The notes under the pieces were generated by a model. That model had not been told where the DNA came from. It worked only from the letters and a program-made list of their open reading frames with translations, and ran no database searches. From Diploscapter coronatus (lineage: Eukaryota > Nematoda > Chromadorea > Rhabditida > Rhabditidae): a stretch of 64,000 bases of DNA. Positions 1 to 11,600 of this stretch are shown piece after piece (positions within the stretch are counted from its first letter, which is position 1; each line of letters begins with the position of its first letter). The DNA is taken from positions 51,413,249-51,477,248 of the forward strand of contig OZ038423.1 in assembly GCA_964036155.1 (NCBI GenBank), in the 5' to 3' direction. The position numbers and the translations under genes are program-made.

Positions 1-266
1 GAAAAAAACTTTTAAAATCGATCCAAAGTAGATTTTACGAAGACTTATAAGAGAATATTTTTGCACCCAACTGCTTTGATTAGTCTAGTTAAGTACATTT
101 ATTCAAAAGTGCAAAATTCGAATTAAGCAATGTCGAATTCATTTTGACATTAGAAAACAATTGAACCTGATAATTATTTCATTTTCCGATAATTGAATCC
201 AAAATTTCTCACACATTATAAATCGCTTGAAAAGAAAAAAAAATCATTTTACTTGACAAGTTTCAG

Positions 267-3200
267 TGCCCCCAACATCAAGATGCACGACAAGGTGTGG
301 ATTCCGCAGGAACATCATCCCGAGCTCAACTTCGTCGGTCTGCTCATCGGACCCAGAGGAAAGACGCTCAAGGCACTCGAGGCTGAGACTGGGGCCAAGA
401 TTATCATCAGGTAGGTTTATTGAATTATTCGGATTTTTAGTAAGAATGATTCGATAAATTCTTTTCTTGAAAATGAGTATTCTGAACTTCAATCCATCAA
501 AATTTTAAATCTTAAAAGTGACGGTTGATACTAGTGAAGATATCGTTTTTCAAGCCTTCTTGTGGTTTGAGGTATTTGATTTTCTAAAATTGTATCTTTT
601 ATCAGCCAAGAGAATAAAATATTTTTCCGTTTAAAAATAAAAGATAACTTTGCAGAGGAAAGGGTTCGATGAAAGAAGGCAAATTGGCGAGTCGCGTTGG
701 TCCAATGCCTGGCGAGAACGAGCCTCTGCATGCATACGTCACCGGTCCCACGAGGGATATCATTTCTAAGGCTTGCGAAAAGGTAGGAACAAATTGCAAA
801 AAGTGATGTTTTCTTTTAATTTTCAGATCAAAGAAATAATAGCCCAGGCGACCTGTGGAGGTCCTCAGCAGAACGACCTGCGCGCCCTGCAGCTGCGTGA
901 ATTGGCCATGATGAATGGAACGCTGCGTCCAGAAGATCTCCTCAGGTTTGAATTCTTCATATATTTAAAAGCCTTTCTGGAGAATATAAAATGACGGCCC
1001 GATTTCTTTTTCGAAGAATGGCGTTTTGATAGAAATCGCCCCTTCATATCATAGAAAATCATATGCCGTCTGTATCGTTGTCATATTGCATTTGTTTATT
1101 CTTCTCATTTGAGTGGATCTCACTGTTCGAATTGCGGCTCTCAAGAGCACAAGACCTGGGATTGCCCCGATGCACCGAATGTCACTGCAGGAATCGTTTG
1201 CCAGAGATGCGGAGGTATGGAATACACTTTAAATCAACAACGCGGATAAAATCCTTTCTGACACAGCGTTTTTGGATAGAAAGAGAATCGATTTACATTA
1301 GTCATCAATTCAACAATTTGTTCATGTATTTTTCTATCTATTCGTGCATTGGATTGATTGATTGGTTTTATAAAATCATCAAATTGAAAAAGACTGAATT
1401 TACATCTATTAAACTTTGGCCAAATTATAAACAAAAAACTCGTGCAATTACATTTACTCGCTTATTTTAGGTGCTGGTCACTTGACGAAGGATTGCCGTG
1501 CCGAGCTGGGCGATGCAATGAACATGGCCGCGATGATGGACGATGAATACTCGGCACTGATGCAGGAACTTGGAGAGAAGCCTATGAACAAGCCACCACT
1601 TGGAGGTGGACCTCCAGCTCCCACTCCAGGTTAGACAACAGTTTCTGAAAACTCACTGTAAATAAGATGCCTCGAAATAAAGTTTGAAGGAATGCGCAGC
1701 GTCGTCAGTGCTCAGAGCGAGTGAAAAAGTTATTGAAAAAAGAAAGCATTGGTGCCGCGCAAATTGACGCACATTTGCATACTTTACTTACGAATGGCTT
1801 ATTTTATGATTGCCTTCAACATATGATCTATCTCAATCTGAATCTGGGTGTTATTTTCAGGAGCAGGAGGATATGGGGCACCAGCCGCAGCGGCCCGTGG
1901 CCGTGGTCGAGGCAGGGGAGCTTTCGGAAATACTGAAACTCCTGGGTTTATGGGACAGAAGGTACAATATTGACGTTTCTTTTAGCTCAAATATGAATTT
2001 GCAGGCAACGGGTTACCTGCCCGACTACTACACTGCCTCTGACAACGCTCCCATGTCGTATCAGCCCCCGCCCCCTCCCCGCAACGTGCTAGCCACGCCC
2101 ATCGCTCCCGAATTCCTTGCTGCTAGAGCTGTAAGTTTCTCTCATTTTACTTATCATCGAAAAAATTATTTAAATTTGCCGACTTTTTAAATTCGGTTTA
2201 TTCTTTTAGTTTTACTACTTTTCCCTAATCATTTCAGTTTTCTTTCTAATTCAGGATACTAACCACACTTATTTTACCCTTGATCTTTCGTTTACTTATT
2301 TATTTTTTAAATTTTCGTAACTTTATTTCTAAATCTCCAATTCTAATTAATCTTCACTAACTCAATTTGTGTTGTTTAGAGCAGTTTTGTCTTAAATGCT
2401 CCTTGGCGTGAGGTAAGTTTTGCCAATAAGAATCTCACATCTTTTCAAAGTTTTTCTTTGCCAAAAATTAAACAAATGAATGATACGCATTGATATTGCA
2501 TATTTTCAGGCTGCTTACGCATCATCTCGCGGGCAATTCCCCTCTGGCGGGAACGGCGTGAGCAGTGCGAGTGCGGACTACGGCAGCGATGCCTACAGCG
2601 GGGGGTTCTTCTCCTCGCCTGGCGCCAGGGGCAGAGGGCGCGGTGCTAGTCCGTAAGTTTCCCACTTTCCGATATAAAAATGTTCTAGTAAAATAGGTAG
2701 TGAGAGATGGTCATACTACTTATAAACAAATATGATGAATTAATTCTTTTCTAAGTAAAGGTGTCTTTTTTGAGATATGCTTTTAAATTTCAATTTTAAC
2801 ACTATTAAATAATCTGCGAACTTTCAGTTGGAGTGCCGGTTCTTCCATGCCAGCCCCCGTTCCGCCTCCACAATCTTCTTCGTTCTCGTGTAAGCTTATC
2901 TTTGAGCATGAATGGAAAAGGACTAAAATTAACGTTCTATTTTCAGCAATTTCGGCGTTTGCTCCGCCTCCTCCCCCACCTGCTTCTGACCTGTCCAGGT
3001 GAGTTAATATTCAAACTAAAAAATAAGAGATCACAAGTGAATGAATGGTTTTCGAGAATTTTGTTATATTTACACCGAATGGAGGAGAGTTATTTTATGA
3101 TCAAACGATTGAAAATAGACAACAACTAGTCAAAATCGTGCGGCATCTCTTTTCTCCAGAAATAGGTAACCATAACTGAGTATTGTTCGTTTTTGACTAT

Positions 3201-3377
3201 TTGCATTGAAGCGTACACTCCATTCAGTGCAAATATAGAATATATTCATAGTATACGAGAATTCGTTCATAGAAAATTTAGAGGGATACTTGCATTATTA
3301 TCTTAAAATTTTTAGTTAAAATTATTTTCAGATTGCTTGCGGCGCCAGTTCCTCCTCCTCCACCCCCACCTTCTTAA
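267..3377 (+). CDS. SF1: Splicing factor 1 / branch-point binding protein, 5' end outside window
   Basis: SF1 recognises the intron branch-point sequence early in spliceosome assembly in the nucleus. I see twelve exons: 267-410, 656-782, 827-945, 1114-1214, 1471-1629, 1861-1961, 2005-2130, 2380-2412, 2510-2652, 2828-2889, 2947-2998 and 3332-3377. The first three encode the KH domain (NFVGLLIGPRGKTLKALE) and the QUA2-like stretch (QNDLRALQLRELAMMNGTLR). The next two encode two CCHC zinc knuckles (CSNCGSQEHKTWDC and CQRCGGAGHLTKDC). An RG-rich patch and a long proline-rich tail ending in PPPPPPS follow. The usual N-terminal U2AF-binding segment lies before position 1; 1-266 looks like intron. 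Exon 4 uses a rare GAG acceptor, and the 33-base exon at 2380-2412 may be a cassette microexon. The frame closes over 404 codons. Identity is secure; exon 8 is less certain. Confidence 0.95.
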
Positions 3378-3803
3378 ATCATTCAACCTTTTATCCAGTT
3401 TTAATCGTTTAATTTTGTTATTCGTTCTTGTTCAGCAAAATGTGAAGGCAATACTTTTTCAACTCAGAATCTTCTTTTTATTGTTTTCCTCTCGAACTTT
3501 TCTTTTAACTCCTAGTCTCCATTCATTTTGACTGGACAAGAATGAGTTAAGTAATTTCGTAGCTAATCTGTTTCATTTGCCCGTTCAATAGATTCATATT
3601 CACATTTTATTTATTATTTGTCGTTTGAGGCAACGGTTCATTCTTCTTTTTGATTTGTCATTTTCTTCTTCTCTGGATTTATTTGATTTTTCTCGTTCCC
3701 CGTTCTCTGACATTTTATTATTCAAACTCGCGTTATCACTTTTAAGCTTATATTTTTATCATTTATCTTTAATTTAATCTAATTAATCCTTTGGATGTTC
3801 TTC

Positions 3804-3809
3804 AATAAA
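3804..3809 (+). terminator. Polyadenylation signal of the SF1 gene
   Basis: An AATAAA hexamer lies about 430 bases after the SF1 stop codon, in an AT-rich stretch with no open frame. It is followed within about 120 bases by an acceptor-like site in front of the next gene. Confidence 0.6.
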
Positions 3810-3916
3810 CCTGTTATCTCATTGAGGCATTCCATTCATTTGATTTCTGGTGAAAGTTTTAATCTTGGACCGTATCTTTGCAAGTGCACTTCTAATATTG
3901 CATAGTTGGGGTAACG

Positions 3917-3929
3917 CAATTTAATTCAG
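3917..3929 (+). promoter_or_regulatory. Putative trans-splice acceptor before the NCB5OR gene
   Basis: The sequence CAATTTAATTCAG ends 41 bases before the NCB5OR start codon, with no upstream exon visible. In nematodes such orphan acceptors shortly after a poly(A) signal commonly receive a spliced leader. Inference only; no transcript was seen. Confidence 0.5.
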
Positions 3930-3970
3930 GATCCCAGCAATTCACAAGTGCTGCATGCAGACAAACCAGA

Positions 3971-6900
3971 ATGAGTTTCCTGTCGCCGAATTCATTATCA
4001 TTGGTAAGGTGTTTTAGGATACATGTTTGGAAAGTATTTTAAAAAGACTAATTTTGCTTTGAAATATTCGGAATCGAAATTCAAATTTAGAGAATATTTG
4101 ATTTAGAAGAAAAAATCCGCTACTCAGCTAAAACCTTTCAGCCTACAGCGGGACGGAGCGAATATGGACGGGTGAAAGTGGCTCTGCCGAAAGGGAAAGG
4201 GCTCATGGATTGGGTCAGGCTCACTAGTGGAAAGGTTGGAATTTCATGCATTGCAAATTCTATGCAAGAGGAATTTGGATGAACTAATTAGGTGCACTTC
4301 TGCTGATTTGATGTGAACACGCTAATTTTTAAGGTTTTTTATTCAAGCGTCATTTTATTTTCCTCGTTGATTTGTCTAATTTATCATATTCTATTGCATT
4401 AGTATCTTTCTACAAGAAGTTTCTAAATTTGTTTGGTTACGGTATTCTCTTAACATTTGCACTATTCTGCGCCTGATACTTTCGCATGTGATAATGCAAT
4501 TTTGAAATTTCTAAAAGGAAATTGATATTCCTACGATTTGATCGCGATTTAGCTGGATAGAAGTAGAGTTTTTTGTTTTTTAACTTGCTCTTCCCTTTCC
4601 CTACTCATCCCTCGAGAACTCATTTCCGTTCCGCTTCCATTCTCTCTTTCGTCTTCTCTCTGCAATTCCGTTTCCGTTCAGCCCGTCTGCCCTTCGTCTG
4701 TAGCGTTTCCGTATCAGTTGTTGCCTTCAGTCTTAATTCTTTCATATCGCCTAGCAACACTGTTAACCTCGAGCTCTGAGCGCTATTTATAAATTTTGAT
4801 GAATGGCAACTTGTTGAGACGCAATTCTTTCGTTGCTCTAGAGTGGAGTAGGTAGTTAATGACTCAGATAGATTGCGAATAATGGAAATCTGTGGTATTA
4901 GATTATTCCCCTGTGTAAGCCAGTTCATTTCCTCGTTCTCTTTCCTGATTTAATAATTGCAGATTTTGGCGAAGAAAACTCTGCCAGCAGTGGATGAAGA
5001 GGAGCTGGCGAAGCACTGTGTGAGAGAGGACTGCTGGATCCACCTCTTCGGGAATGTCTACGATGTGACTGCCTATTTGGACTTTCATCCGGGAGGAGTC
5101 GACGAGTTAATGCGCGCTTCTGGAAGGGGTACGTAATTACTTTCGGATAAAGAATTAAATTACTCGAATGCACAAAAAACATCCAATGAAGAGATAGAAG
5201 TTTTAAAAGACTCCTGCTTAACCAAACTAGACATGAAAGTGTGCATATAGAAATATCCTGTTTTACGGGTGGCGAGAAAAAGTTTGGAAACTCGCGATAA
5301 TTTTTAAATTACCTATTCACAAGTGTAAGATGGTCCGATCGATTGAAACTTGACTGGATCGCATAATTTGTGACTAAATTTCATCTAGAATGAATCACGG
5401 AATTGAAAAATGCTAGACGTTAACTAAAAATCCTACGTTTCCTAACTTTTCCTCGTCAATATATAGCATTCAAATTGAGGATAAAAATCAATTGATTTTC
5501 AGATGCGACAGCACTCTTCAACCAGTATCATCCATGGGTGAACTACGATAATTTCCTGAAGTCCTGTTATGTTGGGAAGTTTTGTGGAGATTTGTCTAAG
5601 TGTATGTTATTTTTCATTTGAAAGTGACCTCTTATGATTTATTTCAGTGAAATCCCCAGACCCGCCTACAGCTCTGCAGCAGTCAACCTCCACTCAGGGA
5701 CTCGCGACTGTCACTAACTTCCCTCCAAAGGCACTCAACGTTAGGTTAGAGAATTTTGGTATCCTTGAAAGAAAACTAATTTTGAAGAAAAGAAATTGAA
5801 CAGATTTTGAATTTTTCATTATAAAAATTGAACTAGCTTAATGATTAAAAATAAGTAGATCGAATTTTTGATCATAAAATACACTTCTTACGAAAATAAC
5901 TTCCTTTGAGGAGCAACTAAAATCTACTTGATGATTGCTTTTCTTTAGTATATCACATCCACTCGAAAACGTCTTGTGCATCAAATCGTCGAATTGGAAG
6001 AAGCTGACTCCCGTTAATGTGTCAATTTCCTCTGAATCAACTTCCTTCCGAATTCTCGTTCGACATTTCAACTTGCCAGTCACAGAGTTGCTTTGGGGTA
6101 CGAGTTTTCAAATTATAAATGATGATTAGGTTGGTCGAAAATTTTCCTCACATCAATGATATAATTTGCATCAATTGAAGGAAAATTCAAATCGAATCCG
6201 CATGAGATTAATCAGTTATCCTATTCTATAGGATTATACAACAATTGAATACCAATTGATTTTCGTTTGAACTGAACAGATGGGGTGAAATAATTACTAT
6301 TCTGATCATTACATGTAACATGAGTTTCGATCAACCTATTGAATTTTCCTCCACTTTCTGCTTGACTTTCGATTTTATAATTTCAGAGCACTTAAATGAT
6401 TATCGTCTGAAAGGTTGTAAGTTTACCGTCACTTGCAGCTCAGACAGTTTCGAAATTCGATTCGAGGAAAATCTCTCGAGGGAATTTAGGGAGGACAACT
6501 GTGCCGCGAGGAAACGACCCAGTAAGCCAAACTATTCTCCGAAAAGTCAAAGTTTCAAAAATCAGTGACTCAATACCACAAATGCAAGATAGAAGATACA
6601 CGATTCATCAACCACGATACAGTGCTGATACGGGCAAAGAAACTCAACAACATCTACATACCCATTCCACTGGGACATCACGTTTCTATGCGGATACGGA
6701 AAGGAGGTCATTTTTCTCTAAATTTTCTGTTGGACTATGAAGTTTCGGAAAAGTTCAAATAGACTCACAATAAACCTCACTCATTGTCAGTATTTACAAA
6801 GATCCTTCTTTGTGATTGAGTGAGAACAGTAATCCGTTGTGAAACGACTGAAATAAATTGTCGGATATTTTCGCATTTGCTTTGAATAATACTAAAAATT

Positions 6901-8201
6901 CTTCTGTGAGTTTCAAATTCAGGCAGCACGATCTACAGACCATATACACCAGTTGACGGAGAAACGATATCGCGAGACAATGGAAAGGCACAGATCGACG
7001 AGGGACAAATCACATTCATGATCAAGATATACCCGACGGGGATTGCCTCTCCTACTATTGGGACATACAAAATAGGCATGAAATTTCTTCTTATTCATTC
7101 CTGACCACAATAGATTACAGTTTTACAATAGTTTCTTCGTCATAACATGAAATAAATGCCGAAAATTATTGGTTTCATTTTAGCTCAGCAGTTTTTCTGC
7201 TGAGAGTGCATATAGCTGCTAATCCCCTAAAGTCATTATTTTCAGATGACGAATTTGAAATAAGCGATTCGATAGGCGATAAGGACTTTGTTCGATTCGC
7301 GAAGGACACGAAGAAGTGCCTATTTTTGGCTGCAGGCACAGGACTGACTCCAATGGTCGGTCTGTTGGCTGCTCGACTACGGGGCAGAAAATTGCAAGTG
7401 TACGATGAAATGGTGTTTTCACACGCAAAATTATTCCTGATTTAGAAGCGCAACTCGACTGCTGATGTTCAACAAGAGACAGGAAGACATTGTTTCCGAC
7501 GATTGGATGCCTTTCAAATGGGATGATACGCGGTTGGAGGTATAAAAAACTCATTTTAGATTTGAAAAGTTCTGAATCGTGGATAATCGTGTGAAAAATG
7601 AAACCGATTGTTATTTTAAGAAATGAAATAAATCCACTCTTATCATTCTTTTTCGGAGAAAAAAAGTTTCGTTTCATGTGGTGGTAGGTCGCCGTTTGAA
7701 AACTTCCGAGTATGAATCTTCTTATTATTTAGAAAAATCTTCGGAAGTTAAATATGTTCTTTCAATGATTTACTCTGCAGAAGAATTGAATGTCAAAGAT
7801 TTCAGATAATGCAAGTTCTGAGCGAAGAACCCTCATCCGAATGGCAAGGACTGCGCGGTCGAATCAACGCGGAAATGTTCCCTGTAGGGGTTCAAGACTA
7901 TTTCGTCTTTGTCTGCGGGCCTGATGGATTCGTTTTGAGTGCCACAAAGTGAGCTGGTCTTTTCTTTAAAAATAATTAGAAGGCAATTTTACTTAGATAT
8001 AAAATCTAGTTCGAACCAAGCTGAGGTGAAGTTAAAAATTCAAATTTGTCATTTCTACTTTACTTCAAATTTAGCTGATATTCTGTTTCATCCTGGTTCA
8101 CAACTAATTTCTTCCCATTTTACATTCTTATTTCTTTTTATTTCAGATTATTGATGGAGGCTGGTTGCAGATCTGAAAATGTGCAAGTCTTTCAGGGATA
8201 G
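3971..8201 (+). CDS. CYB5R4: Cytochrome b5/b5 reductase fusion (NCB5OR type)
   Basis: NCB5OR is a soluble flavohaem protein that moves electrons from NAD(P)H through FAD to a b5-type haem. Thirteen exons give 503 residues (human about 520): 3971-4003, 4142-4234, 4963-5128, 5503-5601, 5648-5744, 5949-6097, 6387-6521, 6566-6706, 6923-7075, 7246-7399, 7446-7539, 7806-7948 and 8147-8201. The N-terminal segment contains the family signature GLMDWVRLT. The cytochrome b5 domain carries haem-ligand HPGG and a second histidine in NQYHPWVNY. A CS-like domain follows, then the reductase with flavin motif RPYTP, IKIYPTG, the nucleotide-binding LAAGTGLTPM and C-terminal CGPDG. The 44-base intron 6522-6565 is among the shortest in the window. 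The intron 7076-7245 needs a GC donor to keep frame. It sits about 600 bases after SF1 on the same strand. Confidence 0.93.
4235..4962 (+). other. Long NCB5OR intron with a pyrimidine-rich block
   Basis: This 728-base intron contains a block at about 4585-4735 that is strongly C/T-rich on the transcribed-sense strand, unlike the AT-rich flanks. I see no gene in it. Confidence 0.6.
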
Positions 8202-8328
8202 GAACCATATCTATCTAATGCTAGAATCGATTAGGAGAATTTTATGATTTTATTGTGATTTTCAGTCGATTGTGAATCGACTTTTCATACTTGTCGGTGA
8301 TGAATTTTCAAATTTTATCTGCGAATTA

Positions 8329-8334
8329 AATAAA
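8329..8334 (+). terminator. Polyadenylation signal of the NCB5OR gene
   Basis: AATAAA lies 127 bases after the stop codon, before the next same-strand gene. Confidence 0.6.
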
Positions 8335-8580
8335 ACGATATTGATGTTGCTTGTAATTCATTTCTTCTCAGTTATCTGATGTGATTTGGCCCGAAACTGA
8401 AAATGTAGCCAATAGAAAAGAAAAGAAATGGGGAGGAGGATGAGGGATGGGTGAAATTGCCAATTGGCGCAAAGTGGCTGCACCCGTTCTTTATCTTTCT
8501 TGTTGTATCTTTCGACGAATATTTTGGTGAATTAAAAATATTTCGCCGTATTTTATCTGTTTTTGCTTTCAAAATTATGG

Positions 8581-8591
8581 AAATAATTCAG
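8581..8591 (+). promoter_or_regulatory. Putative trans-splice acceptor before the SCAF gene
   Basis: AAATAATTCAG precedes the SCAF start codon by 37 bases and no upstream exon is apparent. It may be a spliced-leader site or the end of a 5' UTR intron. Confidence 0.4.
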
Positions 8592-8628
8592 GTGATTGTC
8601 GCTGGTGATTCAACAGACAGCGACAATC

Positions 8629-11600
8629 ATGGAGACAGACGTGGTCAAGGCCTTCAATGCAGAGGTGAGATTGATTTTCCGATTTCTTTTTTCCAAAATT
8701 AGTTTATTTTCAGTTGGCAACAATCTACGACACGAAGATGCCGGTTGGACGGAAGAAGATCCAGGACATCAGCAAGGCGGGCATGAAGGCCAAGGGCTAC
8801 TACAAGCACGTCGTCTTCTGTGTCGAGAAGTTCCTCTCCAAGGTTCGGCAGATTGAAACTCCTGTATTTGTCAACAACTTTCTTATTTCTCCCCATTTCC
8901 TCGCTGTCCGTTGACAAGTACAACTGTTGACGTTGATCAGTAGTTGGCAAAGACAAGACTACGAAAATTGTTTATCCTCTTCTTTTTTCACGCAGTGTTT
9001 AATTTTGCAGTGCCGTGTGGAGTACAAAATCCCGGTGCTGTACATCATCGACAGCATCATTCGGATGTCGAAACACCACTTCAAGGAGAAAGACGTTTTC
9101 GGGCCTCGATTCCTCAAGAACTTCTCCAAGACACTCGCTGACCTCCTCTCCTGTCCTGAGGCTGATCAGGTTTGCCTCTTTCCTTTGTCGATTTAGTATT
9201 TTCATTATTCTGCCAAAATTTAGCCCCGTGTCGTTCGAACGCTCAATTTGTGGGTGGCGAATTCGATTTTCACCGAGGAGGAGATGGCTCCGTTCAGGAA
9301 GCAGTGCTCTGACATGGGACTCGGTATTTTATTGATTTTTATTAGACTATCTTTTCCTGTTCAGACATTGACATTGAGCGAGTAGAGCGGGCAGTAAAAG
9401 GCAGTCAGGCAGATCTGTCGATTTACGGCATCAAACCGCAGATGAAGGATTTGCAGAAGTTCGAGCCGGTTGGTCTAGAAAATGATTTACGCTCATTGTA
9501 GATGCAGTACACTTGTGAAAACTATAAGTATATAAAGAATAGAGTTAGAATGGGATAGAATGATTTTGGTTTAAAAATAATGAGTAGCATAATCAGAACA
9601 TTTCTAAATAATAATAAACAGCCTAGCCTGTCCCACCTCTGCGCATATCTGGCTTCTTGTAAAAGTCGTACACCAGATAAATAGGGATAAAGGTAGGGGG
9701 TGAGTTCGCTAGGCTAATCTTTATCTTGAAGTATTCGACTCACACTGCGCATAATTTTGAGACCAGAATCATTTTACCTGTCTTATTCGTATTCCTTGTA
9801 TATTGTCAGTTTCCACAAGTTTACGATTTTTCTTGCAAATGTACGACTGTACAGCATTTATAAGATGGCATTATTTCTTATTTTTAATGTATTTATTTGC
9901 AGTCAACAACCCCTCCAGGGCCTCCTCCACAAGCAGCTCACTCTCAGGCCCAGCCACAGGGTTTTCCCCCGCGAATGGCTCCATTCGCTCCAAACCTCCT
10001 TCCACAAATGGCCCCACTCGTCCCAGAAAGGACGGTGGAAGAAAAGCCCTCAGAAGAAATCCCGGAGGGAGGTAAGTGAACTTATTACTTCCTTCTTCAC
10101 TGATTTCGCTTGGTTTAGGCGGTGTGAGCGAAGCAGAACTGCTGCGCATAATTAAGGAATCCAATTTGGACTTCAACAACGCGTTCAGCAACGATCTAGG
10201 GCTGCTCAGGAAGGCTCATCGGGTATGCTTGTCAACTTTATCTGAAGATAATGCAGCGATTTAGTATCTACTTACTTTTTTTTATTTCTGTACAAATTTA
10301 GCAATATACACGACTAGTCAATTGAAAATAATTTTAAATCGTTTCGACTTTCAGGTAATTTGTCCGTTCATTTTGGATAGACAGAAGTTGGCTATGCAGG
10401 ACGGAACGATCAAGGTATTTTCTTCTAGCCCTTAGAAAAACTTTATTGGTTGATTGCAGAAAATGTTGTCAAGTCAGTTCGACTACAGTGACGAGGAGGA
10501 CTCTGATGGAGAGACGAAGAAGAAACAGGAAGAACCTGTTGTCATCTCGCACGATGCCATTCTCGAGTGAGTTTCATTTTTCTCATCATTTCTGACTTCT
10601 ATAATTGAGAGTGCAAATCTTTAAATTTAAAACTGGGGAAAGTAACGATTTTCTGCCTCTGATATTCTTGGGATAGAGGCGATTTGTACCAAAAATACAC
10701 GAGTCTTCCCATCGTTTTTTAGAGCAAACCAGCCCTTGAACAGTGCAAATTTCCTTCAACCCGACATTTCGAAACTGATTATATTTTTCACCAACATTCA
10801 AACTATTCGTTCAGCTCTCCAGTTTCTTACTTAATAATACAAAATTCATGATGAAAAATGAAATCCTTATCATTTTCAGTATGGCTCGAAGACTGGTGAA
10901 CGATCCGAATGTGATCAGCTCTCTGCGAGTTCTGCAGCAGGAGAGATTCGCTGCTCTGAATCAAGTGGCCCAAGAGGCACAGGCCCGCGCTGCCTCGGCT
11001 GCCTCTGCTCACACCGCGGCTAATGCACACCACCACCAACTCGGGCTCGCTGTGTCAGGACCGAGTGGATTCCCTCCTGCATTGGTTTGTCGTTTGTTAT
11101 TTTGTCAAGCAACAATTCTATAGAATTCCTGTTTAGTGGGTGAGAAATTGAAAATTACGAAAATCTTTTAGCAATGCTGATTAAGCAGAGAAAATATTCG
11201 ATTCAATTTCTGTTCTTCGTATATAGCTTATAATTAAACTTCTTTCCAGGCCCAACTGAACCCGGCCCTGCGCGGTCTGCCCATCCTTCCAGTCGTCACT
11301 CAACCGAATGCACAGGCTGCTGCCATTCTCAATCTCCTCCAGAATCCACTCGCTGCTGTAAGAGCGAGGAATATTCTACAAACGATAGAAGTTATTTCAG
11401 AATCTACTCCAGCCAGGTCTTCATCCCCCATCTGGTTCTGGAGCTCTCGATCCAGCTCAACTTATGGCCAAACGACAGGTTAGAAAGAGAAGATTGCATT
11501 TTGAAGAAATTTTCTTCGCTTCATTTCATTTCACATCATAGTATTATACTAGGAAAGAGACGTAAATTGTTTGTTTGTTTTTTAGGAAATTCTGAAACAA

